64,000 nucleotides of DNA from Oscillospiraceae bacterium (GCA_015066245.1 SVOS01000004.1:84132-148131), one strand, 5' to 3'. Shown: positions 1-9,507, numbered from the stretch's first letter. The notes: generated by a model not told the origin, from the letters alone. Numbers and translations are program-made.

Positions 1-2
1 TC

Positions 3-545
3 TGCTGCACACGCTACGGTAATGTTATGTGTTCCCGCGGTTCGGTTATTCCTCTGTGGATTGAGCAGATTAAAGCAGGTAAACCCATTACCATTACAGA
101 GCCCAATATGACAAGATTTATTATGTCTCTTGAAGAGGCAGTTGACCTTGTTCTTTTTGCGTTTGAAAATGGTCAGTCAGGTGACATTTTGGTTCAGAAG
201 GCTCCTGCCTGCACAATCGAAGTGCTTGCCAAGGCTGTGGCTGAGCTTTTCGGCCCCGAAACCGAAATAAAGAACATCGGTATCCGTCATGGTGAAAAAA
301 TGTACGAAACTCTTCTTACAAATGAGGAGTGCGTAAATGCTGAGGATATGGGCGATTTCTACCGCGTTCCTTGCGATAAGCGTGACCTTAACTATGATAA
401 ATTCTTTACCTCGGGTAACAAGGAAAGAGTTCACCTTTCTGAATTTAACTCCAATAACACAGAGCTTCTTGATGTAGAAGGCGTTATAGAAAAGCTTCTT
501 TCTTTAAGCTATATCCGCGAAGAACTTGAGGCAATGAAAGGTTGA
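3..545 (+). CDS. capE: UDP-N-acetylglucosamine 4,6-dehydratase / polysaccharide biosynthesis protein, CapE/FnlA-like (5' truncated by window edge)
   Basis: Frame is open to the left edge (CTRYGNVMCSRGSVIPLWIEQIKAGKPITITEPNMTRFIMSLEEAVDLV, typical CapE/FnlA SDR C-terminal half); followed by capF- and capG-like genes. Confidence 0.85.
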   Translation, partial: CCTRYGNVMCSRGSVIPLWIEQIKAGKPITITEPNMTRFIMSLEEAVDLVLFAFENGQSGDILVQKAPACTIEVLAKAVAELFGPETEIKNIGIRHGEKMYETLLTNEECVNAEDMGDFYRVPCDKRDLNYDKFFTSGNKERVHLSEFNSNNTELLDVEGVIEKLLSLSYIREELEAMKG

Positions 546-550
546 GAGGT

Positions 551-1750
551 ATGAATATACTGGTTACCGGTGCCAAAGGTTTTGTGGGCAAAAACTTAGC
601 CGAGGCGCTGAAAAATATCAAAGATGGCAAAGACAGAACTCGTCCCGAGATTCAAATTGATGAGATTTATCTTTATGACATAGATTCTCCGGCAGATGAG
701 CTGGAGCGTGCTTGTGAGAAAGCGGATTTTGTTTTTAATCTTGCAGGCGTAAACAGACCCGTAAACAACGAGGAGTTTTATGAAGGCAATTTTGGCTTTG
801 CGTCTACATTGCTCAATACTTTGAAAAAATACAACAACAGTTGTCCTGTAATGCTTTCAAGCTCAATTCAAGCTACTCTCTTGGGCAGATATGCAGGCTC
901 TGATTACGGCAAAAGCAAAAAAGCAGGAGAGGACTTGTTTTTTGCTTATGGCACTGAAGTTGGTGCCAAAGTGCTTGTTTATCGTTTTCCAAATGTTTTC
1001 GGCAAGTGGTGCAGACCTAACTACAACAGTGCAGTGGCAACTTTCTGCAACAATATTGCAAATGATTTGCCTATTCAGGTTAATGACAGAAGCACACTGC
1101 TTGAGCTTGTGTATGTTGATGACATAGTAACTGAGATGCTTGATGCTTTGGAGGGCAAAGAGCATCACTGTGAGTTTGATGGTGTTGACACAGTGCTTGA
1201 TGAGAGCGGAAAATTCTGTGCAGTGCCTGTTACCCATAAGGTTACCTTAGGTGAGATTGTGGATTTGCTTGAGTCTTTCAAAGCTCAGCCCGTTTCACTT
1301 ATGATGCCCGAGATACCCGATAACTCTTTCTCAAAGAAACTGTATTCTACATATCTTTCTTATTTGCCAAAAGAAAAAGTCAGCTTTCCGCTTAAGATGA
1401 ATGTTGACGATAGAGGAAGCTTTACCGAACTTTTGAAGACTGAGAAGTGTGGTCAGTTTTCTGTAAATATTTCAAAACCCGGTATTACAAAAGGCCAGCA
1501 TTGGCATCACAGCAAGTGGGAATTTTTTATAGTTGTTTCAGGCAAAGGCTTAATTCAGATGCGTAAAATTGGTAGTGATGAGGTGCTGGATTTTTATGTA
1601 AGCGGTGATAAAATTGAGGCAGTGCACATGCTTCCCGGTTACACTCACAACATTATTAATCTTAGTGAAACAGAAAATTTAGTAACTGTTATGTGGGCTA
1701 ATGAAAGCTTTGACCCCAATCACCCCGATACATTTTTTGAGCCTGTATAA
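551..1750 (+). CDS. capF: NAD-dependent epimerase/reductase with C-terminal cupin, CapF-like (UDP-FucNAc pathway)
   Basis: MNILVTGAKGFVGKNLAEAL Rossmann start, cupin-type C-terminus (GQHWHHSKWEFFIVVSGKGLIQMR); ORF track start 542 is a TTG, ATG at 551 more likely. Confidence 0.87.
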   Translation: MNILVTGAKGFVGKNLAEALKNIKDGKDRTRPEIQIDEIYLYDIDSPADELERACEKADFVFNLAGVNRPVNNEEFYEGNFGFASTLLNTLKKYNNSCPVMLSSSIQATLLGRYAGSDYGKSKKAGEDLFFAYGTEVGAKVLVYRFPNVFGKWCRPNYNSAVATFCNNIANDLPIQVNDRSTLLELVYVDDIVTEMLDALEGKEHHCEFDGVDTVLDESGKFCAVPVTHKVTLGEIVDLLESFKAQPVSLMMPEIPDNSFSKKLYSTYLSYLPKEKVSFPLKMNVDDRGSFTELLKTEKCGQFSVNISKPGITKGQHWHHSKWEFFIVVSGKGLIQMRKIGSDEVLDFYVSGDKIEAVHMLPGYTHNIINLSETENLVTVMWANESFDPNHPDTFFEPV

Positions 1751-1764
1751 AAGAGGTTTTTGTT

Positions 1765-2943
1765 ATGAACAGAGATTTTTCCAATGTAAAATTTAAGAAT
1801 AACGGCAAGCTCAAGCTGCTGATTATTGTTGGTACTCGTCCTGAGATAATAAGGCTTTCTGCAGTAATTAAGAAGTGCAGACGTTATTTCGATTGCATTC
1901 TTGCACATACAGGTCAGAATTATGACTATAACCTCAACGGTGTTTTCTTCAAGGATTTAAAGCTTGATGCTCCTGAGGTTTATATGGATGCGGTTGGCGA
2001 GGATTTAGGCGAGACTGTAGGTAATATTATCTCAGCTTCTTATAAGCTTATGGCAGATATCGAGCCCGATGCTTTGCTGATTTTAGGCGATACAAACTCC
2101 TGCCTTTCTGCAATTTCTGCTAAACGACTTCATATCCCTATCTTCCACATGGAAGCAGGTAACCGTTGCAAGGACGAGTGTCTTCCTGAGGAGACCAACA
2201 GAAGAATTGTCGACATTATTTCCGATGTTAACCTTGCGTATTCGGAGCATGCAAGAAAATACCTCCATGAGTGCGGTTTGCCTAAAGAAAGAGTATATGT
2301 AACAGGCTCACCTATGGCAGAGGTGCTCAGCGAAAACTTTGAGGATATACTCAGCAGTGATATTCTCTCAAAGCTTAACCTTGAAAAAGGCAAGTACATT
2401 CTTCTTTCTGCTCACAGAGAGGAGAATATTGATACGGATAAAAACTTTAATTCTCTTTTTACTGCAATCAATAAAATCGCAGAGAAGTATGATATGCCTA
2501 TTCTTTATTCCTGCCATCCCAGAAGCAAAAAGAAGCTGGAGAAAACCGGCTTTAAGCTTAATGAAAAGGTAATCAGCCATGAGCCGTTGGGTTTTCATGA
2601 CTATAACTGCTTGCAGATGAATGCGTTTGCGGTAATTTCCGATAGCGGTACCTTGCCTGAGGAAAGCTCCTTCTTTACATCAAAGGGCAATTCTTTCCCG
2701 GCGGTTTGTATCCGTACATCAACGGAGCGTCCCGAGGCCCTGGATAAGGCTTGCTTTGTGCTTGCAGGCATTGACGAACAGAGCCTTTTGCAGGCGGTTG
2801 ATACTGCAGTAGAAATGAACAAAAACGCCGATTTCGGTATTCCTGTTCCGGATTATGTTGAGGAAAATGTTTCTACCAAGGTTGTTAAGCTTATCCAGAG
2901 CTACACCGGCGTAGTAAACAAAATGGTCTGGAGAAAATACTAA
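1765..2943 (+). CDS. capG: UDP-N-acetylglucosamine 2-epimerase (non-hydrolysing), CapG/FnlC-like
   Basis: KLLIIVGTRPEIIRLSAVI, HMEAGNRCKDECLPEETNRRIVD, ISDSGTLPEESSFF motifs; third gene of capEFG order. Confidence 0.88.
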   Translation: MNRDFSNVKFKNNGKLKLLIIVGTRPEIIRLSAVIKKCRRYFDCILAHTGQNYDYNLNGVFFKDLKLDAPEVYMDAVGEDLGETVGNIISASYKLMADIEPDALLILGDTNSCLSAISAKRLHIPIFHMEAGNRCKDECLPEETNRRIVDIISDVNLAYSEHARKYLHECGLPKERVYVTGSPMAEVLSENFEDILSSDILSKLNLEKGKYILLSAHREENIDTDKNFNSLFTAINKIAEKYDMPILYSCHPRSKKKLEKTGFKLNEKVISHEPLGFHDYNCLQMNAFAVISDSGTLPEESSFFTSKGNSFPAVCIRTSTERPEALDKACFVLAGIDEQSLLQAVDTAVEMNKNADFGIPVPDYVEENVSTKVVKLIQSYTGVVNKMVWRKY

Positions 2944-2950
2944 TATAAAG

Positions 2951-2983
2951 CGCCCTATGACAAATGTTTTTTGTCATAGGGCG
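2951..2983. terminator. Bidirectional intrinsic terminator between convergent genes
   Basis: CGCCCTATGACAAA-tgttt-TTTGTCATAGGGCG perfect inverted repeat between convergent CDSs. Confidence 0.8.
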
Positions 2984-3004
2984 TAATTGTTGCAGATATA
3001 TTGG

Positions 3005-3805
3005 TTATTTATATGTACTGCGGTGAATAGCTTTATACACAAATCCGGGTATTAGTCCTTTTGCAATAGGGGTGAGGTTGGTGATGTAAGTATATAATGG
3101 TAACTTTAGCATTTTGGTTGCGATGTTGTGTGCGTGAGTTTCATTAAGCCGTGATTTAAAGCTTCTTCTACCTTGTGCGTTTCTGTCGTCTCTCATTTGA
3201 TACAAACACTCTTGTATATTATAACCTTTGTAACCTTTTGCGTACATTTTAGTCCATAGATGATAATCTTCAACACGCAAAAGTTTTTTATCAACAGTGT
3301 AACCATCAACGGCCAAGTATGCGTCTTTTCTAACCATACATGGAGCATGAATAAATGGGGTAGATTTAATGAAACTATATTTTGTGGGGGTTGGATTTGC
3401 ATGAGTTTCTCCCCATACACCATTTTCATCAAAGAATTTCATGTTTGAGCTTACGATAGCAAATTCCTTATTATTATCTAAAATCTCTACTTCTTTTTGA
3501 AAACGCTCAGGTGAGCATAAATCGTCTCCGTCCATGCGAGCAATATATTCACCTTTTGCTTCAAATAAGCACTTGTTAAGAGTATAATTAAGCCCCATGT
3601 TCTGTTCGTTTTTTAGCAACCGGAATTTTCCAGGAAAATTGTCTACAAATTTTTGTGCTATTGAAACGGTATTATCGTTAGAACCATCGTCACACATAAT
3701 GACTTCCCAGTTTGTATAGGTTTGGTTAACTATGCAGTTAAGTGCATCTTCGAGATATTCTTCGCAGTTATAGATGCCCATAATTACGCTAATCAGTTTG
3801 CTCAT
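3005..3805 (-). CDS. Glycosyltransferase family 2
   Basis: MSKLISVIMGIYNCEEYLEDALNCIVNQTYTNWEVIMCDDGSNDNT...ARMDGDDLC; internal ATG at 3805 fits the GT2 N-terminus better than the track start 3868. Confidence 0.88.
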   Translation of the reverse strand: MSKLISVIMGIYNCEEYLEDALNCIVNQTYTNWEVIMCDDGSNDNTVSIAQKFVDNFPGKFRLLKNEQNMGLNYTLNKCLFEAKGEYIARMDGDDLCSPERFQKEVEILDNNKEFAIVSSNMKFFDENGVWGETHANPTPTKYSFIKSTPFIHAPCMVRKDAYLAVDGYTVDKKLLRVEDYHLWTKMYAKGYKGYNIQECLYQMRDDRNAQGRRSFKSRLNETHAHNIATKMLKLPLYTYITNLTPIAKGLIPGFVYKAIHRSTYK

Positions 3806-3919
3806 AAAATCAACCCCAATTAATTCTAGAAGTATTTTATCATATTTACCTATACTTTTCAATGCCAATGGAACAGTAATCCGCTGATATTTATAATCAG
3901 CGGATATAATTTGCTCATT

Positions 3920-4123
3920 TTACTTGTTTGTTCTGTCGGCAAGGTAATCGAGGCTGACATTATAAAAGTCAGCAATTTTGATGGCAATTTCAAGGGGCAG
4001 GTCGCGTTTGCCTTGTTCGTAGTTTGTATAGGTGGTTTTGTGCATCCCAAGCTTTTCCACAAGCTGAGTCTGAGTGAGGTCGTGGTCTTCGCGAAGGTCT
4101 CTGAGTCTGCGGTAATAGGGCAT
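3920..4123 (-). CDS. XRE/Cro-CI family transcriptional regulator (small)
   Basis: MPYYRRLRDLREDHDLTQTQLVEKLGMHKTTYTNYEQGKRDLPLEIAIKIADFYNVSLDYLADRTNK, full HTH_3 domain. Confidence 0.92.
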   Translation of the reverse strand: MPYYRRLRDLREDHDLTQTQLVEKLGMHKTTYTNYEQGKRDLPLEIAIKIADFYNVSLDYLADRTNK

Positions 4124-4134
4124 ATCGGCACCTC

Positions 4135-4210
4135 GTCAATAATATACTTTATTATTGACATAATACAACGAATGATGTATACTTTTACTGAAAATACAAC
4201 AAACGTTGTA
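4135..4210. promoter_or_regulatory. Divergent regulatory region: consensus promoter plus two palindromic operator-like sites and a 25-bp inverted repeat
   Basis: + strand promoter TTGACA(4155-4160)-N17-TATACT(4178-4183); TACAAC-GAAT-GATGTA (4164-4179) and perfect TACAAC-AAAC-GTTGTA (4195-4210); GTCAATAATA-N5-TATTATTGAC (4135-4159). Confidence 0.75.
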
Positions 4211-4223
4211 CAGATGTGAGGGG

Positions 4224-4715
4224 ATGTCATTGAAAACAAAAACTGGCTATATGACAGGTGTAATGAGCTTGATAGCAGGATTTATATTTATGGTTCTTGC
4301 TTATCAAAACTTAAATTTAGAGTTTTCTTTGTATGTATATGTGAATATAATACTTTGGGTGTCGGCATGTTTTTTAGTGTTCGGTGTTTTAGCAATTGTA
4401 TTTAATTCTTTAATATATATTAAAAGGTCAGAAATATCTTTGGTTTCTCCGGGATGCAGAGGTTTAAATATAGCTTCGTTCGTACTTGATATTGTAAGCT
4501 TTATATTTATGATAACTGGTACGATTGTGCTTTTGCTATACATAAATGCTTCCGCAAATGGATATGAGATATTTGGTGCATTTGCTGCTACGGGGGTTAT
4601 ATCGATAGGATGTTTTTTTGTTTGGACGGGAGTTGAATGTGCGTTTGCCAAAACCAAAATAGAAATTTTAATTCTAATATTTTATAGTGTAAAAGTTCAA
4701 ATGAGTAAGAGATAG
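4224..4715 (+). CDS. Small multi-TM membrane protein, hypothetical
   Basis: ATG at 4224 preceded by GAGGGG; four hydrophobic segments; divergent from the XRE gene. Confidence 0.7.
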   Translation: MSLKTKTGYMTGVMSLIAGFIFMVLAYQNLNLEFSLYVYVNIILWVSACFLVFGVLAIVFNSLIYIKRSEISLVSPGCRGLNIASFVLDIVSFIFMITGTIVLLLYINASANGYEIFGAFAATGVISIGCFFVWTGVECAFAKTKIEILILIFYSVKVQMSKR

Positions 4716-4719
4716 AAAA

Positions 4720-4745
4720 ACTGCTCCCGACTATTCGGGAGCAGT
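4720..4745. terminator. Bidirectional terminator
   Basis: ACTGCTCCCGA-ctat-TCGGGAGCAGT between convergent genes. Confidence 0.8.
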
Positions 4746-4753
4746 TTGGTATT

Positions 4754-6523
4754 TTATATAGCGTATTTAGCGGCGTATTCTTTGTGTTTGGATTCAAACT
4801 GGGGATTGCCGTGTTTTGTGCGGTTGTAGTATTCGTGAATATCCATTCTGTCGTGGCTCATTTCGATAATACAACCTGCGATATTTGAGCAATGGTCGCT
4901 TACTCTCTCTAAGTTAGTGATAATGTCTGCCCATACAAAGCCTGCTTCAATAGAGCATTCGCCCTTCTGCATTCTGAGAATATGGTTTGCTCTGAGCTGA
5001 ACCTTAAGTGTATCAATAACCTCTTCAAGAGGCTCAATGCTTGTAGCAGCATCAAGATTTGTGTTTACAAAAGCGTCTAACGTGAGGTCAAGAATTTCGC
5101 TTACTGCACCTGTGATTGCCTTGATTTCATTCTTTGCAGGCTCTGTAAGCTTGATATCTTTGGTCTTGATTTCATCGGCAGAGCGGAGAATGTTAACTGC
5201 ATGATCAGAGATTCTCTCTAAATCGCCAATAACAAATAGGAGCTTGTTTGCCTCGTGAGAGTCAGCATCGCTCATAGGATAAGTCGAAAGCTTTACAAGA
5301 TAAGAGCCGATGACATCTTCGTAGTGGTCCGCAGCAGTTTCGTCTGTTTTAACTTGCTCGGCAATTTCGTCGTCAAATTTATCAAGCAAAGTTAATGATG
5401 ACTTAAGAGCGTTCATTGAAACATCAGCCATCTGCGAAGCTACAACATGGCATTGGTTGATAGCGATTGCAGGAGTCTCCATGAGACGCTCATCAAGCTC
5501 AACCTTCTTTTCTTTGTTGTTGCTGCCTTTGGGCTCACGAACGATAGCATAAGAAATCTTTTCGAGTAAGCCTGACATGGGGAGCATAATAGCAGTACAG
5601 ATGATGTTGAATGCAGAGTGGCAGATAGCAATAGAAAGCTCATTGGCATCGCCTGAGAGTACCTCGATATTTACTATTGCGGTAACTACACAGTACACAG
5701 CTAGAAGGATGGTTGTACCAATTACATTAAATGCCAGATGTACGATAGAAGCACGTCTTGCGTTTCTGTTTGTACCAACTGAGGAGATAAGAGCAGTTAC
5801 ACAAGTACCGATGTTCTGACCCATAATAATGGGGATTGAAGCACCGATTGTAACTGCACCGGTGGAAGAAAGTGCCTGTAAGATACCAACAGATGCAGAA
5901 GATGACTGGATAATACCTGTAAGCACCGCACCGGCAAGCACACCGAGAACAGGATTCTGGAACATAATCATAAAGTTCTGGAATTCGGGGATTTCCTTAA
6001 GAACTTCAACTGCACCGGACATTGCGTCCATACCGAACATAAGTGTTGCAAAGCCTAAGAGGATAGAGCCGATATCCTTGTGCTTGTTCTTTTTGGAGAG
6101 CATTGTAAGACCAATACCGATAAGAGCAAGAATTGGTGTAAAGGAAGTAGGTTTTAATATCTGCATATACCATACATTGCCCTCAACACCTGCAAGGGAC
6201 AGAATCCAGGCAGTAACGGTTGTACCAACGTTGGCACCCATAATTACGTTGATTGCCTGCTTTAAGGTCATAATGCCTGAGTTTACAAAGCCTACAACCA
6301 TAACTGTGGTTGCAGAGGAGGACTGGATAACACTTGTTACGCCCAGACCTGTAAGAAAGCCTGCAACTTTACCGCTTGTGAGTTTTGTGAGAAGTGACTT
6401 AAGGCTGGAGCCTGCGGATTTTTCGAGGCCGTCACCCATAATGTTCATACCGAATAAGAACAGACAAAGTCCGCCAATAAGCGGTAGGACATTATTAAAG
6501 AAATCAAAAGTTGGAGTTTCCAT
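4754..6523 (-). CDS. Na/Pi cotransporter family protein with C-terminal PhoU-like domain
   Basis: GLCLFLFGMNIMGDGLEKSAGSSLKSLL, duplicated VIQSSSATT / GIIQSSSAS motifs, PhoU-like helical C-terminus. Confidence 0.92.
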   Translation of the reverse strand: METPTFDFFNNVLPLIGGLCLFLFGMNIMGDGLEKSAGSSLKSLLTKLTSGKVAGFLTGLGVTSVIQSSSATTVMVVGFVNSGIMTLKQAINVIMGANVGTTVTAWILSLAGVEGNVWYMQILKPTSFTPILALIGIGLTMLSKKNKHKDIGSILLGFATLMFGMDAMSGAVEVLKEIPEFQNFMIMFQNPVLGVLAGAVLTGIIQSSSASVGILQALSSTGAVTIGASIPIIMGQNIGTCVTALISSVGTNRNARRASIVHLAFNVIGTTILLAVYCVVTAIVNIEVLSGDANELSIAICHSAFNIICTAIMLPMSGLLEKISYAIVREPKGSNNKEKKVELDERLMETPAIAINQCHVVASQMADVSMNALKSSLTLLDKFDDEIAEQVKTDETAADHYEDVIGSYLVKLSTYPMSDADSHEANKLLFVIGDLERISDHAVNILRSADEIKTKDIKLTEPAKNEIKAITGAVSEILDLTLDAFVNTNLDAATSIEPLEEVIDTLKVQLRANHILRMQKGECSIEAGFVWADIITNLERVSDHCSNIAGCIIEMSHDRMDIHEYYNRTKHGNPQFESKHKEYAAKYAI

Positions 6524-6739
6524 AAATACACATCCTAAATATTATTATTTGTTTTTTTCGTGCATTTATTACTTTATTAACATTTCGTAAAATCTAAAAG
6601 CAGATTTTTGTAAAATCTATGTTAAACTGTTATCTACGGTGGCAATTTGCGGATTAGCCACCCGTTGGAAAGGTTATGTGTTGAGAAAACCGCCATTAAC
6701 GGCGAGTTATATTTGTATCAATATATTCAAAAATAAAAA

Positions 6740-6760
6740 CGAGAGGTGTTAAGCCTCTCG
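6740..6760. terminator. Intrinsic terminator
   Basis: CGAGAGG-tgttaag-CCTCTCG hairpin adjacent to the end of the 6777..7307 CDS. Confidence 0.6.
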
Positions 6761-6776
6761 TTGCGTTCTTTATATA

Positions 6777-7307
6777 CTATCTTTTCTTTTCGTACCATTT
6801 CTGAAGTTTTGACATTTCTTCTTCGGTTATTTCGTGGATTTCAGCTTCGATAGTTTCCTCAAGCTGAATACGGATGTGATTTACCTGCAAGGAAAAAGCC
6901 GCCATAAACAAAAGATATCCAAAGCACATCAGAGCGGCAGGGACAAAGTGCACAAGCCCAAGTCCGCCTGTTACAGCTCCAACAACAGCAGTTACAACCT
7001 GCATGAATAAAGCAAAGCCTAAAATTGCGATAAAAACAACAACAGAAGATTTTAGTGGCTCGTATTTGGTGCTGACTTTAGTGGTTTCGTTATTGTTTTC
7101 TGATACCGAAACACTTAATACGGGAATAAAACTGTTTTTGACCCACTTGCTTTCACACAGGGGATAGAGAGTGTATGAATCGTCTTCTTCCTGAAGCTGA
7201 TATTTAAAAGAAGGTACATAAAAATCATTGTTCTTAAGCCTTTCAACAACTTCATTTTTGCTGAGCTTTGTTTCGTAGTCGGTTTTGTGTTTAGAAAATA
7301 TGGTCAT
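6777..7307 (-). CDS. Hypothetical membrane protein
   Basis: Complete ORF with two TM-like segments; upstream AGAGGTGA ribosome-binding site. Confidence 0.7.
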   Translation of the reverse strand: MTIFSKHKTDYETKLSKNEVVERLKNNDFYVPSFKYQLQEEDDSYTLYPLCESKWVKNSFIPVLSVSVSENNNETTKVSTKYEPLKSSVVVFIAILGFALFMQVVTAVVGAVTGGLGLVHFVPAALMCFGYLLFMAAFSLQVNHIRIQLEETIEAEIHEITEEEMSKLQKWYEKKR

Positions 7308-7373
7308 AAAGTCACCTCTTTGATTATTTTATCAAGTCATACTTTAAATTGCAATAGCAAAGCGAAGTTTGCT

Positions 7374-7526
7374 AAAAATACAGATTTTATGACGCAGTAA
7401 TCATATCCATATTTTAGGGTGACATTATTTCTTATATTATCTGTCATTAAGTTTATGGCGTTTCGTTGAAAAATACAGCTTTTTGTGATATAGTAATCAT
7501 ATACTGATTTTAAGGTGATGTTATGA
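7374..7526 (+). repeat. Imperfect ~55-bp direct repeat in the M18 aminopeptidase upstream region
   Basis: AAAAATACAG...GTAATCATAT...ATTTTAGGGTGACATTAT (from 7374) and AAAAATACAG...GTAATCATAT...ATTTTAAGGTGATGTTAT (from ~7469), about 95 bp apart. Confidence 0.75.
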
Positions 7527-8812
7527 ACGAAAAATTACTTAAATTTATAGAGATTTCGCCCACGGCTTATCATGCGGTGGAGAATGTAAAATCCGAGCTC
7601 AAAGAAAACGGCTTTTATGAGCTTTGCGAGGGTAAGACCTGGGATATCGAAAAGGGCAAATGCTATTTTGTAAGCAGAAACAACTCATCTCTCATTGCCT
7701 TTAAGGTGCCTGAGAGTGATTTCAGCGGTTTTATGATAGCTGCATCTCACTCGGACAGCCCAGCTTTTAAGATTAAAGAAAATCCCGATGTCAAAGATAA
7801 ATTCTACGCTCGCTTAAGCGTTGAGAAATACGGCGGTATGATAGACTCAACCTGGCTTGACCGTCCTCTTTCCGTTGCAGGCAGAGTGCTTCTTAAAAAC
7901 GGACAAGGAGTCAGCACAAAGCTTGTGGATTTTAAAAATCCCATGGCACTTATCCCCAATGTTGCAATACATCTTAACCGCAAAGCCAACGAGGGAGTAA
8001 GCCTTAACGCGGCTGTGGATTTGCTTCCTGTTTTGAATACTGCAAAAGAAGACAGCATGGACTTTCTCAGCAGGGTAGCAGATGAGCTTGACGTTAATAA
8101 AGAGGATATTTTGTCAACTGACTTGTACCTTTATAATTGCGAAAAGGGATATGAATGGGGAGATTTTGTGTCCTCTCCCAGACTTGATGATTTGCAGTGC
8201 GTTTTTGCATCTCTTAAAGCATTTGAAAATGCTGAGACATCCGAAAGCATGCCTGTGATTGCGATTTTTGACAACGAAGAAGTAGGCAGCTCCACAAAGC
8301 AAGGTGCAGACTCTACCTTTATGAGCTTTGTGCTTAAAAAGCTGAGCTTTGCGTTGGGGCTTGACGAGGCTCATTTTGCTGACAAGGTTGCAAACAGTAT
8401 GATGCTTTCCTGCGATAATGCCCACGGTGTACATCCGAATCATAGCGAGATGACCGACAGTAATCATCAGTGCATTCTTAATGATGGTGTGGTTATCAAG
8501 TACAACGCAAACCAGTCCTATTGCACAGACGGTATGTCGGCGGCAATCCTCAAGAGAATCTGCGAAAAATCCTCGGTGCCTTCTCAGGCTTATACAAATC
8601 GTGCAGATATCCGTGGCGGCTCAACTTTGGGAAATATTGCAAACACTCAGCTTTCTATGCTCAGCGCAGACATTGGTCTGGCACAGTTTGCAATGCACTC
8701 AAGCTTTGAGACTGCAGGCAGCAAGGATACAGAATATATGGTAAGGCTTCTGGAGAGCTTTTTCTCATCTTCTATCTGTCTTAAAGCAGACGGCGAATAC
8801 GAGATTTTATGA
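7523..8812 (+). CDS. apeB: M18 family aminopeptidase
   Basis: AASHSDSPAFKIKENP, FDNEEVGSSTKQGADS, SCDNAHGVHPNHSEM metal-binding motifs. Confidence 0.92.
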   Translation: MNEKLLKFIEISPTAYHAVENVKSELKENGFYELCEGKTWDIEKGKCYFVSRNNSSLIAFKVPESDFSGFMIAASHSDSPAFKIKENPDVKDKFYARLSVEKYGGMIDSTWLDRPLSVAGRVLLKNGQGVSTKLVDFKNPMALIPNVAIHLNRKANEGVSLNAAVDLLPVLNTAKEDSMDFLSRVADELDVNKEDILSTDLYLYNCEKGYEWGDFVSSPRLDDLQCVFASLKAFENAETSESMPVIAIFDNEEVGSSTKQGADSTFMSFVLKKLSFALGLDEAHFADKVANSMMLSCDNAHGVHPNHSEMTDSNHQCILNDGVVIKYNANQSYCTDGMSAAILKRICEKSSVPSQAYTNRADIRGGSTLGNIANTQLSMLSADIGLAQFAMHSSFETAGSKDTEYMVRLLESFFSSSICLKADGEYEIL

Positions 8813-9507
8813 AATACGAAAATGTAGTCAAGGGGATTTTTAAAAGCCGACCAAACCGCTTTATTGCCAAAGTAGAAATTGACGGCAAAGAGGAAACTGT
8901 CCATGTAAAAAACACAGGCAGATGTCGTGAGCTGCTACAGAGTGATGTGACAGTATATCTGGAAAAATCATCAAATCCCAACCGCAAAACCGCCTATGAC
9001 CTGATTGCTGTGGAAAAAATACGGGAGAATAAGAATAATTTGCTTGTGAATATGGATTCTCAGGTGCCCAATGTAATAGCTTACAACTGGCTGAAAGGTG
9101 AGAACCCGCTTTTCTCGGAAAATGCAAAAATCAGGCGAGAGGTAACCTTTGGGGATTCAAGATTTGATTTGTATGTAGAGGACGATGAGCTCAAGGCCTT
9201 TGTGGAAGTTAAGGGAGTTACCCTTGAGTTTGACGGCTACGCGCTTTTTCCCGATGCTCCAACTGAGCGTGGAGTCAAACACATCAAGGAGCTTGTAAAA
9301 GCTAAAGAAGCAGGTTATGAGGCATATATACTGTTTGTGATTCAGATGAAAGAAGTTCACTCTTTCAGCCCTCACAAAGAGATGCATCCCGATTTTGCCG
9401 AGGCTTTGCTTGATGCATATAATAAGGGTGTAAAGGTACTTGGCATGGACTGTGTGGTTACACCCGACAGTATAAGTATTGATAAAGAGGTAGCAGTGAT
9501 ATTATAA
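8809..9507 (+). CDS. sfsA: DNA/RNA nuclease SfsA
   Basis: FKSRPNRFIAKVEIDGKEETVHVKNTGRCRELL and FVEVKGVTLEFDGYALFPDAPTERGVKHIKEL; overlaps the upstream gene by 4 bp. Confidence 0.92.
   Translation: MKYENVVKGIFKSRPNRFIAKVEIDGKEETVHVKNTGRCRELLQSDVTVYLEKSSNPNRKTAYDLIAVEKIRENKNNLLVNMDSQVPNVIAYNWLKGENPLFSENAKIRREVTFGDSRFDLYVEDDELKAFVEVKGVTLEFDGYALFPDAPTERGVKHIKELVKAKEAGYEAYILFVIQMKEVHSFSPHKEMHPDFAEALLDAYNKGVKVLGMDCVVTPDSISIDKEVAVIL

Noticed and set aside
5829-6590. 253-aa + strand ORF antisense to the Na/Pi cotransporter
   Set aside because: Shadow ORF; low-complexity I/P/T-rich translation.
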